A stretch of 64,000 nt of DNA from Oreocharis arfaki (taxonomy: Eukaryota > Chordata > Aves > Passeriformes > Paramythiidae): the NCBI GenBank assembly GCA_013398015.1, contig VZRR01013710.1:62001-126000 (forward strand), in the 5' to 3' direction. Below, in pieces: positions 37,244-51,000 of the stretch. Below the pieces are notes generated by a model. The model was not told where the DNA came from and made no database searches. It was given only the letters and a program-made list of their open reading frames with translations. The position numbers and the translations under genes were made by a program. How positions within the stretch are numbered: position 1 is the first letter of the stretch; every line of letters starts with the position of its first letter.

Positions 37244-37309
37244 CCACAATTGATCTACAAATGACACCACAATTGACTTGTAAATATACTACAATTGAAC
37301 TACTAATAC
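37244..37309 (+). repeat. Three-copy 22-bp minisatellite
   Basis: Three adjacent diverged units starting 'ccacaattga' or 'ctacaattga' at 37244, 37267 and 37289, each about 21-23 bp. It lies about 135 bp downstream of the duplicated-core LTR. Confidence 0.75.
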
Positions 37310-38799
37310 GTAGCATTTTCACTTAAAAGTAAAAAGGTATATACTATGAATGTGGATTGTGTATGTAGCAAAACATGACTGACACGAAGAATAGTGCAAT
37401 GTTTATATTTGTGCTTCAGTGATACAAACGTCTCTTGGGATGTGGTACTGATCTACCTCTAGAGATTAAACTGTGTCTAAATGAGATGCCTATTTCCAAC
37501 CAGTCCAAATATGAACAATATTCAGATATTACTAAAAGCTCTCAGAGGGACATTGGCAAATTGATGAAATGTAATTGTAAAGAAACCTGTGGGAAAATAT
37601 ATCATGCCTTGAAAACAAAAGATTGAACAGCATTGCTTTCAGTATAAAATACTGAGTGAGCAACAGATTACTTACTTGTTCCTAGATGTTTTTCACAACT
37701 TCAATCTTTTTAAAGCAAAGCCAAGCAAACTGCCTTATTTTATATATTCCGTCTTTCCTTTCAAGACTGAAAATTTCTCTAGGGCATAGTGGGAACATCA
37801 CCTTAGAATTTTTAATGTTGCAATAAAGGTTTCTCCATTGAAAGGAAGATACTGAAATTCTAAGTCATCCAGTAAAATTAATATATTCTCACAAGCTATT
37901 TAAATAAGGATTGCAGTGAAAAACACTGTTGTGGATAATTGGATTTAAATGGAAAATTGGTAGAAATGTGGATGCATTGTTTTGAAGATGTTAGCATTTT
38001 TAATAAGATCGAAAAAATATAATTATGCTAATGTGGCAAATGCTAAATCAGCTTTGAATGTTTCTTTTGTCATGTATTCAAATGAGTTATACTACTCAAA
38101 TCCTATTCCACATGAAGAGAATGTAAAAATGGCACAAACCTGTTTGTAAATAAATCATTGTTCCATTTAAATTTTAGTGTCTGAGGCCTTGAAACACTTT
38201 TCGTAGTCAAATAGCCTTAATAATTTTATCTCAAGACATTTTTCTTAAAATGGGGGGTTTTTATCCCCCATTTTTATGAAGTGAAGCTTCAGAGCTTTAT
38301 CCCTCAAAAAAATTGTATGGATTTGCAGTGCAAGTCTAACCTCTCAAGAGTATTTAATCCACAAGTTTGAGCAGTTCATAATGGGAATGCAGCACAGAAG
38401 GAAAGACTTGTTTGTCAAAATAAGTAGAAACATATTCCATGTCTGGGTTTTAAGATCTGAACTAGTAAATTCATTTCCAGGTGAAGCTGAAAATGTTGGT
38501 GTTGTTCTTAAAAGTCTACACTGTTAAGAATAATCCATCTGAGATTCTTAATTTCTAAGACAGGCAAATGACAATTGAGATCATTACACTCTCTGCAATG
38601 CATGCCCTCCTTGACCAGAATTCAGTCTAAACCAGGAAGGACTAATTCTGATTCTTAATAGCTTTTGGTAGGTAGAAGCTAGGCTAACAGATTTTGATTC
38701 TCGGAATTAAAGAAAAGTAAACTCCTTCCCACCCTCCCTACGTACTTTCTCTCTTGTCCTTCCCCTGTTCTGAGTTCAGTAGCTATCTCTTTCAAATAT
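37310..38799. other. AT-rich DNA, no gene recognised
   Basis: Nothing recognised apart from a perfect 10-bp-stem inverted repeat at 38247-38274. The 63-codon frame at 37435-37626 begins at a TTG and is not supported as a gene. Confidence 0.45.
38247..38274. repeat. Perfect inverted repeat (10-bp stem, 8-nt loop)
   Basis: AAAATGGGGG pairs with CCCCCATTTT across the loop GTTTTTAT. On the plus strand the right arm ends in a T run, which superficially resembles a bacterial terminator. In this avian context that is not meaningful. Confidence 0.85.
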
Positions 38800-38957
38800 G
38801 GGTGTTGGAATGGGCTGCACAGGGAGGTGGTGCAGTCACCATCCCTGGAGGCATTTCAGAAAAAACTAGATGTGGCACTGGGTTTAGTTGACAAGCTGGT
38901 GTTAGGTCATCAGTTGGACTCGCTCTCAAAGGTCCTTTCCAACCTAATTGATCCTGT
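38800..38957 (+). mobile_element. CR1 LINE 3' end, sense, short
   Basis: Encodes a decayed CR1 ORF2 end (W-N-G-L-H-R-E-V-V, then P-S-L-E-A-F-Q-K-K-L-D) followed by 3' UTR with 'ggtcctttccaacctaattgatcctgta'-like sequence. The terminal microsatellite is mostly missing. Confidence 0.92.
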
Positions 38958-39075
38958 AACAAAGTCCTGCTCCTGGAGACAAAAATTTTCATCTTGGAAA
39001 ACAGAATGAAAACAAAAAAGATTCATAACAAACAAGCTTTTTGTGCTAATAATAAAACAAAAAGCATACATACTC

Positions 39076-39256
39076 ATCTTATAAATATATATATGTATCT
39101 CCATACATGTGTATTATATTTATAATGCATGTACATAATTTTCACATATATGCATATATATGTACATGTATTTGTATGTATAAATATACAGGTGTATATA
39201 TAGAGAGATGTATACACACACACACACACACACACATATATGTATATATATATATG
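39076..39256. repeat. TA/TG/CA microsatellite cluster
   Basis: About 180 bp of alternating pyrimidine-purine sequence with a pure CA run near 39213-39236 flanked by TATA/TATG arrays. It is expected to be length-polymorphic. Alternating CA/TA tracts can adopt Z-DNA or cruciform structures. Confidence 0.9.
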
Positions 39257-42200
39257 GAGTAATTGCTTGCATGATCCAGGGAAACATAAGTTTCCTTGGA
39301 AAATGAGAACAAAACAGTAGGAGTTTTTCCAGAGTTACAAGAATATTTCCAGTTCTGAGTGGCACAGCTTGCTGATGCTAGCTTGTAGTGATAAATAATA
39401 ATATGATGGTGCTGCCTGAAAAATCAATTTTGTGTTTTTAAATTAAGTATTCTTATGTAGACTTGAATCCTTTTTATACATAAAACCAAATATATCTGTG
39501 CCGGGACCTTTGGATCTAAGCAATGGACAGAAGATTTTCAGTTTCATAAGCTTCAGAGAAAGGCAGGAAAACACAACAAAAAGATATCAAGATTTTCTAC
39601 ATAAAGTAGAGTAGTTTCCTGGAATTCTAGATTAATAGCAGATATCCAGATACATCCAGAAGTGATATACTACAGTACATTTCCATGACTGACAAGAAAA
39701 AAATGTGATGTAAATATTCTTATTTATTCCAATAGATGCAGAACAACTTGCTAACATTTAACTGCTTTCTTTTAATGTACTTCTTACATGACAAAAATAT
39801 GAAGTAGACTGCAACTGAAATTTTCTATTGTGATATTAAGAATGTTAGTAAAAGCAATGGTTTATTCATAGCAATTTCTCCAAGTGAGCACTTATTAAAG
39901 AAGTTATGAAAGGTAACAGAAAGACAAGTAGAACTGATTAGATAATTGGTACAAGAAAGCTGTAAACCATCATATCCACGATGGCGTAAAAAATAAACCC
40001 AGAAACTCTCAAAGGACTAAACAAAATGGAAGTTCATGTGCTGCACAAATAAACCAAAGCCCACAACAGTCCTTCCATTCACTTTATTTGGAGTTGTATT
40101 TTTTTATAAGTTTTCAATATCTACTTGAGTAGCAAAAGCTTTGGAGTGCTTTTGCCTCAAAGCCTTCCCTGGTGCATAGATTTTAAGGGCCAGAAAGATT
40201 TTCATCTACTACGTTTTGCATGAAAGCATCTCTAGGAGTCTAGAAAGAAAGTCAATGGAAAATTTTGGAGCATTTTTAAATACAGCAGCAGAATTCTGCC
40301 CTTGAAACACAGAAGTTTGACACAGATAGTGACATTTCTCTTGTTTTATGTAACATGCCTGATTAAGTAATATTTTCTTTATTTTTTAGTGTTGGATAAG
40401 GCTTCTAGTGTTATCAAAGTAAAATGAGTACCAAGAACATTTTTGTGAATCTAGTTATGTAGTTCTTGTGCCCCATCTTGATTTCCCTTTTGACTTCTTT
40501 TGGCAAATTTATTTTTGTCTTGTGCTTTATCTTCTGTGGGATCAATACATGTGGGTACATAGCTTTGCAAATGTGGCATCTTCAGACATGGCACCAATGA
40601 AAGCACTTTTATTTTCAGAACATAAGTTATCTTGCTGCTACATAAATAGCAAGATATAAAACATAAATGTTGAATTGAAGCCCAGGTGTTGATCCTGTGA
40701 CAAGACTGAATTACAACAATTATTTTTTTCATAAAAAAGATTATCTGATTGACATTGGCGAGATTTTCTGATTGAATCTGTGGTGCTACAAGGAAAAGAG
40801 AGCCTTAGCAGTATTATTGACTTTCTGCTCTATGGTTGGTTTACAGAGCAGATTAATTAGGTGCTTTGAGCTACCAGAAAGCAATCAGAGATGCTTTGGC
40901 AACTGAAAAGCTAATAATAAGACAACAGAATATTAATAAGATTTCTAATATGCAACAGTGCATTAACTTGTTAATGGGAAAAGGGAGGTTGCAAAATGTT
41001 GTTTTCAAAACCAAGTAAAAGAAATGTAAATGGACAAATAAGAGAGCACCTTTTCAGAATTGTACAGAGTAATGTATACTTTTACATGTTTTTACTATAT
41101 ACTACATGTAAACTAGTTACTAATAAATTGTTGATCCAACATAGTCTCAAATCTAAATTTTTAACTATTTACTTTAAAGAATAAAGACTCAGAATGTGCA
41201 GGCTGCAGAATGCCTACAGACCTGAGAAGAGTTTTCAAGGCAAGAACTTTTGCATTTTTACGGACTCTTTAATTGATTAATACAACTGATTATTTCATTT
41301 AAAATAATGACTTCAAAGTTTTTCCAAATTACATATGCTAGCATGGTGAAACACACTGCCATTCCTCTTTGTATCCTCTGTGTGCATTTTGTGCTTCCTA
41401 ACTTTGACACCTTTGTCAATAAAACAGGCACATCTAATAGATAGGTATAAGTCTGACTGATAGTCCTACATAAGACATAAACCACAGAGCTTGCAGCCTA
41501 ATTTTACTGTATAAGTCAACATATATACTAATGACACTGGCTTATATCTGCTGAGCAGCCATATTTACTTAGACAGAAACTCCAGAGATGGAAGTTTGCA
41601 TGTCCAGAGTGCTGCAGAATTCATGATAACCAACACAGACTGGATTAGTTCAGCTGTGCTTTATGACTGTATACTCTGATTAGGTATTCACCCTCACCAT
41701 GTTTCCATTGCCATGGACCTGATTACAATTCAGTTTCGTATAGATTAAAGAAGTTTCAGTTGTACATTCATAGTTGTAAATCATTATAGACTTGCAATTT
41801 CCAATACAAATAGATGTTTGCCGTTTAATTGGCCAAATTCAGTGACTTTCAAGCAACCAGTGAACAGCACTGCTAGCGTTACACAAAAAGTGACAAAGAG
41901 GGACAGCAACATATCCCAAGTATAGTCCTAGAACGGAAGACTAAGACATACTTTCCTAGATAACATCTTTGTGTATATTTTGTCTTATCAGAAAAAAAAA
42001 AAGCTACAAAATCTCACAAATTCAGCCACATAATGAAAGTGACATTACAAAGAAGGGAAACAATGGTTACATCCCTCTGTAGGGTACCAATTAGTATTTC
42101 TGAACTTTGAGGTTTTTATTTTCCTTTATTTTTAAAATTTTGTCTTACCAGCTTGCCACATTTACTATCAGATTGTCATCTTCCATGAGTGCAAAATGCT

Positions 42201-45006
42201 AAAATGGATAGGGTGTCAGATGCCTATGTCAATACTTTCTTGGTTATCAGCATATTTAGTGCTGTAGCACAGGAACTGACAAATGGAGCACAGGATACTC
42301 AAAGCTTACAGAGCTGTTACTGTGTCAGCACCATTAGCTAAAGGTTCTCATTGCCAGTTTTGAAATCTTCAAATTGTTTTGAATAACTTTTAGGCAAAAT
42401 GATTGTATAATTTTCTCTTCATTTATATCACTGTTTTCTTTTTACTGTTGTTTAGATGTAACAGCTGGGACTATTTCTAGGAGCAAATAACTATAAACAA
42501 TCCCACACTGTGCATGATATACTGTCTACTATGTCCCCCAAACAATTCCTAAAATCAGTGTTTACTCTTTAATTACTTATATCCTAATCATACTTAAGAA
42601 TGTTTATATCTCATAGTGCGGAACACATAATTACGTCTGTTTGATTTATACTTCAGAACTTCTGATTGTGAGAAAAAGGCTCTACCTGTTAGCTTATAAA
42701 CAAGGCTCATAAAAGCTGATTGTATATTTTACTGAGGGTGAAGCACTAGGATCCACAAAGGCTAATTAGGTTTTTGTCACAGTCATGGGACATTACTCAT
42801 AAAACAGCTGTATATATGTTTTTTTGGTGACATTTGGAGGTTAGGACAGTACGACAAATAAAAGGGAGAGTTTTTCCTCCTGAAAATACACATCTTGTGA
42901 TTAAGTAGTCTGTAACCAGGCATCCATGCATTTAATTATAGTGCACACTTCATATTTAAATCATCTTCTTGTCTGACATTTTTCATCTCAACAAATTCTT
43001 TTCTTGTAGCTTCAGTTCAGCCTGATTAGCTTCAGAAGCTCTGTGAAAAGGGCAGAAAGAAAGACTGTCTATTTCCTTTGTCAAAAGTTCAGACACTGTC
43101 TATATACATCTTTATCACATGATAATACCTCCTATGTGCTGCAAACTGCTGGAAAAGGAATACTGAAGGCTTAGCTGAATATTTCTAAGACACATCACCA
43201 CTAAAGGGAACACACTAATGAGGGCCACAAGACTTCTTGTGGCGTAAACGAATTAAGTATACTGCACGTTCCTATGGAGCAGTAAGAAGTGTTAAGACAA
43301 ATGGTCCTATGTCTGCACTTGAATGAAAAGAAAAAAATCAGTAAAGGGTGTTTTTCATTCCAATCTCCAGCAGCTTTCCATCATGGTCCAAGGCATACAT
43401 CACAGCGGGTATACAGTTGATTCAAGCTACATTTCTTCAATAGTAGTAAGAAATCTGGAGTCAAATTGTCAGACAAGGCACTGTATGCCACAAAACAAGT
43501 GAGACCTGGGAAAATGCCCCAGCTGACTCCAGAAGAAATCACAGGTGGAAGTCAGGTACTCTGAGGCAGCTAAACCACACAATGCAAGATAAAACTGAAA
43601 CAAAAATGTTATCTTCATATAATGATATTTTTGTCATTTACTGAGCAGAAAGATCTCCAGCTATAGATTACAGCTAGAAAGATAGGCAGTCTGTGGTTTA
43701 TGCATTTTAAACACACATGAGTACATGTGTCATAACCATTTAGTATAATCTGGTATACTTCAGAACTGTGCCAGATGTCTAGTTTGTATGGCTTGGACAT
43801 TCTTGTTGGGAAGAAGTAAAATAATTCTGAAACTTGTTAAATCCACTCAAAAATTGCCTGTCACAACACTGCACTTTCTACCCATCTAAAGCTGAAATAA
43901 TTTCTTTAAATTTTTTAAGTTAAACAGCTTTCTAGTCTTGAACACCCTGTTTTAATATCCTCCTTCTTGTCTGATATTTGCCTGATAATTTTGATTGAGA
44001 CTTTTTCTCTTTTTTAGACATCGACCTGCCTGTGACCAGTTTTCTTGGTGCTTTTCTTGAGGCCCCAGATATATTAGGAAAAAACTAATTGTTTATATCT
44101 AAGTCTACTTGGAGTTAAAGTCACACAACTCTCCTAGTTTCATTATATATCCTCAGACATAAACTGAAGGTGAAAGAGAAATCACATCAAAACTTTCAAA
44201 CTTTTTCTTCTTTCCTATTTTTTGTATAAATCCTAAATTTCCCTGTTATTTAAGCTTATATGGAAGGATAGAGAGGATATAAGAGGCTATGGACATCTGG
44301 AACTTAGATGGAGCACACACCTAAATCATGTCATATTTCAAAAATCCAACAGTTTCTTTACTGAAATTTCATCAGACCTTTTATCCTTGTAATTATTTCA
44401 AGCAGTCAATTCCTGGGTGACTGTCTTGGCCTGCATCCTATCCAAGAGCTCCTAGAAACAGAAGACACAAGTGCTGAAATAATATTTTTGGAATATTTTA
44501 AGAATCCATGTCTCTGAATCCCTTTTATTCACAAATTAAACCTGTTTGCCTCATATGAACATAATTCTTTCCCTGTAAGGTGATATTTTTCTTTACATTT
44601 CAAAAGCAAAAAAGAGAAAATCTGTGCACATATATTAATTTACCAGTGGTGAAAATAAAATAGTAGTTCATTTTTAAGAGATCCCAGAGAATTTGGTTTT
44701 CAAAATCAAGAGGACCACCCTATCCACATAAAATGCTGGTTCAAAATCTCTTTAAGTCATTTCAGCATGTTTTTTTGTTATAAAGCAATTAATTCACTCA
44801 GGTTAATTAGACTTTGGATATCAAAAGAATAAAGCAGCACTATAATGCAGAAAACAGTACCCATACTGATCTCACATTGCAGTAAACCAAAGGAATTACT
44901 CCAGTATGAAACTAGAAGGACAACCAGCCCTCTAAAACTAAAACCTTGTTTTGAATTTAATTTGTATTTAGCTTGAAGGGATGCACTTTTAAAAACAGAT
45001 ATAAAC

Positions 45007-45033
45007 TTTTGTTTCTTTGTTTGTTTGTTTTTG
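45007..45033. repeat. TTTG-type short tandem repeat
   Basis: Imperfect tttg/tttc units in a T-rich stretch. Confidence 0.8.
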
Positions 45034-45600
45034 CTTTTAACATTAACATCTAAAATGTTTGACTCCCAATTCAGGGATCCAATTTATAAACGGGGAGTGG
45101 TTAGAATAGTATTCAAATTTAATTTCCTTGAGAGATCCTTTCAGAAATTATGGGCTGAGATGTTCCAAACTGAACTAATAGGCAGACATGAGGCTACTTT
45201 GATCCACTGTTGGAGTAAGTATTAAAGCGCTCAGCTAAATCATTTCACTTTGACTACTAGTCTGCTTAGTGTCTAACTTGCTCTTTTGCGAGGTAGCATA
45301 TTTATATATCCATCACACCCCCGTGCCAGCTTCCTGAGCAAACTGCCTATGTATTTCAGGGTGATTTTTTAAACTAATTTTTTGTAACCGAGGCTGATTG
45401 GTTGAATATCTGTTTCAGCTTTAGCTCCTGAGTGAAATGGAAGAAGGCTTTTCATTTACCTTAAGCACTTTTTAATTTTGCAGAGGTGTTATTGTGGCTA
45501 TCACTACTGCATGAACATCTAAATGAATTGTACTTTTGTTTGTACATTCTAGAGAACATTGAAAATATATGAATTTCCAGCTGGATAGATTTCAGACTAA

Positions 45601-45614
45601 TGGCCCATGGGCCA
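45601..45614. repeat. 14-bp perfect palindrome
   Basis: TGGCCCATGGGCCA is its own reverse complement, in otherwise non-repetitive sequence. It could be a dimeric protein-binding site or chance. Confidence 0.8.
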
Positions 45615-47392
45615 CATTGTTTGTACCCGAGACTGAGCTTGTGCTGTTTGTTCTTAGCAAGAGTATACAGATTCCATGGACTGGAAAACAATCAATTGAG
45701 CCACTAATTTTTATTCAGTTTCATAAATTAATCTCTACATCAGTGTTTTCACCTGAATCTCTTCTGCTGTGGAAAAAAATCGCTTCACTTAATGAAGAAG
45801 AATATTTCCTCAAAGTTTTCTTACACTGTACAGGCAAGACAAGACAAATCACAAGAAGGGAGAGAACAATGCAGCCAGTGGTCTAACCAGTCCACTGCAA
45901 GAATTAGGTTGTGTCATCTGCCTGTGTCCAGAGAACAGTGTGACTCAGTAATGATCCAAAGGCTTAATTATCATAGCTGGAGGGTCCTGAGTTCATACAA
46001 ACAATCCCAGCATTTCATTCAGGGCCAAGATTTGGATCTACAAGAAACTGCCAAGATGCTTCTTTCCCTAGTGCTTCTCATGGCACTCAGAAGGTTCAGT
46101 GAATAGATTTGTCCCAGAACTAACTTTATCTTTTTTTTTTACCCAGAGTTAGTTTCCACTTGTATCAAATTCCTGAACTACCTTCATTGAACAAATACTG
46201 ACCCCCTCCAAGTTATTAACTGTGTAATCTACAGTAAAATGTTTTTATCTCTTTAAAACAACATAGTATTCAAGTTGTCAACAGATGTGATTCACAAACT
46301 TCTTATATTTCTCATTCTGTGTTTCTTTTCTTGTCTAATGGTAGTGTCAGCAGTGAAGTCATTCAGAACAAAGTACAATTTCATGAGACTGAGACAGAAA
46401 ATTTCTGGCCATCTAATCTGCAGAATATCATCTTAGGTTGGTGTACTTCAGAGAATGGTTCTTCCCTCTGCCTTAGAATTAATAGCTTCTTACCTCCATG
46501 ACTGAAAGAGTGACTGAAATAAATGCTGTGAGTGGGTCTATATCATGTGTCACTGCATGTGTTAATATGCACTGGAAGTCCACATCAAAAGTGACATATT
46601 TTTGACAAGTACTGAGAAAGATACCCACATTCAAGCCCGTGACTTGATGCTGTTTAACAGAAGCTTGAGAATGCTCTGGATTGACAAATATACTGCAATC
46701 GCTTTGAGGATAGTACAATATATCACACAGAGAATCTCCATAATAATATCTTTATGTCAATATATGATTAAAATTCCTATGCAGTATTCTCAGGATATAC
46801 TAATGACCCATCATAGTTCACCAATATTTTATCATATTCTCTTATGTCTGTTACTCACTGACACCGTGGAATTGGTGTACATTCCTAGCCAAAGAGAAAA
46901 TTATTTTCAAAATTACACAAAAAGACCTGTGAGAACCACAGATGCCGTAAAGAATTTAAGGCCCAGCAGGTAACTGAAATGGAATGAGAGAACTCAAAAA
47001 AGGTGCATAATATTGGAACTTAAATTTAAAAAAAAAGAGACACATGTGTGAAGATCTTTCAAGCTGATGTATAAAGAGGAGGGGCTTTAAATCAAACGAA
47101 TAAATTGAAGATCAATAATAAAAAAATTGGTAAAGACCGTATGGCCACTGTCTAAACTGTCAAAAAAACTAGTTTTTGTTATATATTCATCAAATCTCTC
47201 ATAGTATGAATAATGAAATGATCCTGTATACATAGACATTCTAACACGCACATGGTGGAGAGTATTGATTTAAGTGTCCATCTTCAGTACTGAGAAATTT
47301 GCTTCATTTTATAATAAAGAGCAATAATAATAGCAAAAACATGTATACAAATAAAAGAAAGGAATTACTGTTATACATACCAAAGAAGGAGG

Positions 47393-48082
47393 TGTGGTTT
47401 CACCCCACCTGGCAACTACATACCACTCAAGCATTTGCTCATTCCCCTCCCTCAAATAGGATGAGGAAGAGAATCAGAAAAAAGTAAACCCCGTGAGATA
47501 AGAACAGTTTCATAACTGAAATGAAGTTAAAAAAAAAAAAAAAATTGTTGCTGTTGTTGCAATTAAAAGGTAGATTGCAAAAAGAAAGGTGAATAAAACC
47601 CAAGAAAGACAAGTGATGCTCAATCAGTTGTACACCACTCACTGACCAATGCCCAGCCAGTCCCCAAGCAGTGATGAGCATCTCCCAGCCAACTCCCCCC
47701 AGTTTATACACCAGGCATGATGTTCTATGGTATGAAATATATCTGTGGCCAGGTCAGCTCAGCTCTCCTGGCTGTGCACCCTCAAATCCCCTCAAGCACC
47801 TGTTCACTGGCAGAATATGGCAAATTGAAAATTTCTGGACTCAGAATAAGCACTGTTGTTTAGCAAAAACTAAAACATCACAGAATTGCAGAATCACGTA
47901 ATTAACTATGTTGGAGAAAACCTTTGAGATCATCTAGTCCAACTCATTACTATTCAATATTTTAGCAGCATTATGCTCAAACTAAATTAAAAAAAAAAAA
48001 AAAAAAAAACAACAAAAAAAACCCCAGCACTGTACCAGCTACTAGGAAGAAAATTAACTATACACCAGCTTAAACTAGAACA
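47393..48082 (+). mobile_element. ERVL-like LTR, interrupted by a CR1 scrap
   Basis: Starts TGTGGTTT and ends in ACA at 48082. Internal landmarks are those of an avian ERVL-type LTR: 'tgagataagaacagtttc', 'ccaatgcccagccagtcccc', 'cagtttatacaccaggcat', 'gatgttctatggtatgaa' and 'ccagctactaggaagaaaat'. Several recur in the fragment at 21690-22007. GAGG flanks both ends (47389-47392 and 48083-48086), possibly a 4-bp target-site duplication. The LTR carries a 16-bp A run (47529-47544), a nested CR1-like segment (47878-47957) and a 21-bp A run (47989-48009). ORFs here are incidental. Confidence 0.8.
47878..47957 (-). mobile_element. Nested CR1 3' scrap, antisense
   Basis: About 80 bp matching the reverse complement of a CR1 3' end ('cacagaattgcagaatcac', then 'gagatcatctagtccaactc'). 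LTR sequence resumes afterwards, so it inserted into the LTR and is younger than it. Confidence 0.75.
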
Positions 48083-51000
48083 GAGGGAAAAATCCTTACA
48101 CATCTTAGAGGGCTATTTGGAGCAACTAATGAGCGTGTGACTAAGAATATTTTGATTAATACAGCATGCTTGGATTTCCATGCTGATAAGTAACTGGACC
48201 TGGAATTTTCCCAACTAAAATCAGTTTTACTTCCTGACCACTACATGACATAAAAGCAGACTCATTCAGTTTGTAAGTGTAAAACAGGGAAGCATCAAGG
48301 GAAAACTCTACATAATCTCTCTTTACTATAGAGATATATGTATATGTGGAGATACATGTATAACGTAGTCACAATGGTTTACAGCAATGAGTTCCTTCAG
48401 AATATATGCACAGCACTATAAATCTAAACCCTGAATTTTGAATATATATTTTTATTTATGAATAATATAAAAGCATATTTTTGTGAAAAGAATTATTTTT
48501 AGTGAAGCAATTTCATCCATTACATTATGCATTTTTTCATGTATCTTTTTAAGCTTTTTCTGAAGTGCAACAAGTGCAGCATTAACTTTGAATGATACAA
48601 TTCAAATAATAAGATAAATGTATAATCATTTATTTATCCATTACTCTATGTTTGTATACATTAAATTTAATTTCATATGTTGGCCAGCAGCACATCTGGC
48701 CAGCTTCAGAGCATCTGGTTGAGTTGATAAATGTACAGTTGTACAAGATAGGATGTTCTTGGCTGACTCATTTTGTTTGCTGTTTTTTATTCATTCTGGC
48801 TATTCCAAAGCTTCTGTATGCTTTCCAGTTACACACAAGTGCAAGATCTTAGGAGATAATAATAATTATGCTATCAATGGAAAAAGAGTATCCTTTCTTC
48901 CAAGCACAGAATTCCCCAAGGAATCATATTGGTCCAACAGTTAAACCGTGCACTATTCTATACTGATCTATGCAATTTAAACAATGAATATCCAGAAATA
49001 GATACACATATATGATATTAGAATTTAGCTTCCTATACATGAATGCATTTCAAAATAAATTACTGAAATAACATGAAATTAAAAAGGAATTCCTTCAAAA
49101 CTCTGTGATTTTACCCTCTCTTTCTCACAATTTAGTGATATATGCTGTATTGGGAGGAATGAGATAAAAGGTTCTGCCAGTTATTTCAGAGTATGGGGAG
49201 TTTGGAATATAGAAATCAGTGCTTGCCTCCTCCCTCATGCAGTTATATAGGCAGAAAGAGGGGAAAGCTGAGCAGCATGATGAGATTGAATTGTAGTTGC
49301 CCATTAAGAATTTAGGACATTTTTGAGTATAGAAAAATTAGTTCAAGGAAGAAATTCTTTGGTAGTGCTGATTAGATCAAAAATAGAAAGTACATAGAGC
49401 ACTTATGAACTTAACAGAAAAAGAACCTGAAAATATGCAGAAGAAATTGACTGGACAATTAACTTCAGAGCAAAAACTGTTAGAAAGTGGTTCCTCTTAA
49501 AGGACATCCTTAAATATAAAAACTCCTCTCAAATATTGGATTTGGCTTATCTAAAAGCTTTTGTATCTTTTAGCATATTTCAGCTCTTTTGCCACTTGCT
49601 GCTCAAATAAATTATCTATGAAAAAAATAGCAGAAAGTATTTCAAAGCAGGTTTGAGGTTCATTGGAACAATTATTTGGTCAAAAGCATACCAACTGTGC
49701 CTGCAGAGAGTCCAAGACAATTAGGTCCACATGCACTGATGTCACAGTCACTTATTTCTCCTCCGGAGCAATGAGATATACCTGACACTGCGATATATAT
49801 AAATGAAACACTGCATAATGCAACCAGTACTTCTGTATGTGTAACAAGTGATAACCATAAATTTCTGTATTAATTGTATTATTCTAATCTTTATCCCAAA
49901 ATGCCATTTACTTCTGGGATCAGCCAGTTTCAGTGCTCTCATTCATCTAGAAAAATTAAGAGGAAACCTTAGTAATTGCCTAAGAGTTTACACATTTTAT
50001 CATCATTAAGAAACACTTGCTACAGCAAGGAACCCTAACGTTTCTAACAAGCTCCCACAGGGTGGATCAAAGCCAGTTTAAACAGGGCAGATTGCACAAA
50101 AACAGGCAGACAAAGAGTCCAGGGGGGAATATAGATGACTAGGAGAGTAGAAGTTGTTTTATATTAGATAGGAAGGAGACAAACCTAAAGTAGAAGTACA
50201 TTTTGTGTGGTTACACCAATTGATCCCTAAGCCCCATGAAAGCCACAAAGTCACAGTCAAGATATTGCTGGATTTAAGGTAAAACCTCTTCCCAGAGGCA
50301 AGACACATTAGCTCAGGATCAGAACCATGCTAATGTGGCCACACAGACATGTCCTCAAAAATCACCATGGACAGAACAAACTCATATTTGCCATCCATGC
50401 ACAATTCAAGAGAGGTGCCACACTTGCTTGCAGTGAAATATGAGTTTATAAGAGATTCAATGTGGACATATGGGAGGTTTAAAAAAATCCTTTCCTCTTC
50501 CCCCATCACAAATTGAAATTCCTGATTCAAACTGCTAAATAAAAGTGCTGATGGAGAGCCTCTCAGGTCCCTGAAAGTGAAGCACAGGTTCACAGAAGGC
50601 TGCAGTGCTGTATGTGGTTGGTGTACATGGAGAAATTCACTCAAGTCTGCTCTGGGAGCCACATAATGACAGGATATTCCCCTGAGGTGTATAATGGTGA
50701 GATGACTCTCGCTGGAGACTGCTGTCTCAGAAATTGTAAAGAATACAGCAGTGCAGCTGTCACGTAACAGCGGCAGTGGCTTTCTGGGCAGGAGTTGTCC
50801 CCTGGAACATAGCTTCTGCAATTTATTTTTGGCAGCCAAATTATGGTAGAGTGTTGAGCTACTGGAGTCTGTCCCAGGCTGAGCAAATATGAATGAAAGG
50901 TATGAGCGTGGCAGTCACAAAAGATTTTAAAATAATGTGATGCAGCATCACAGTGTCTTATGTCCTGCAGTTTTGAGGGAGACACCCCAACAAGTCAGAG

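Larger units (their letters stand above)
39257..47392. other. AT-rich DNA, no gene recognised
   Basis: Eight kilobases with only short ORFs and no recognised retroelement. It holds a TTTG-type run at 45007-45033 and a perfect 14-bp palindrome at 45601-45614. The interval 45030-45700 reads like a candidate conserved noncoding region (few simple repeats, balanced composition). Confidence 0.4.

Noticed and set aside
37435..37626. 63-codon ORF with protein-like composition
   Set aside because: It starts at TTG rather than ATG, is short and is not recognised. Chance or an unverified exon; not supportable.
38247..38280. Hairpin plus T run as a rho-independent terminator
   Set aside because: The window is clearly avian nuclear DNA, so a bacterial terminator is not applicable.
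39076..39256. Repeat cluster considered as a CRISPR array
   Set aside because: Dinucleotide microsatellite with no spacer-repeat structure, in a eukaryotic genome.
50330..50839. 169-codon minus-strand ORF as a host gene
   Set aside because: No recognisable domain, signal or homologous feel. A rough estimate for stop frequency in this composition allows an ORF of this size by chance in 64 kb. No promoter, splice or conservation evidence is available.
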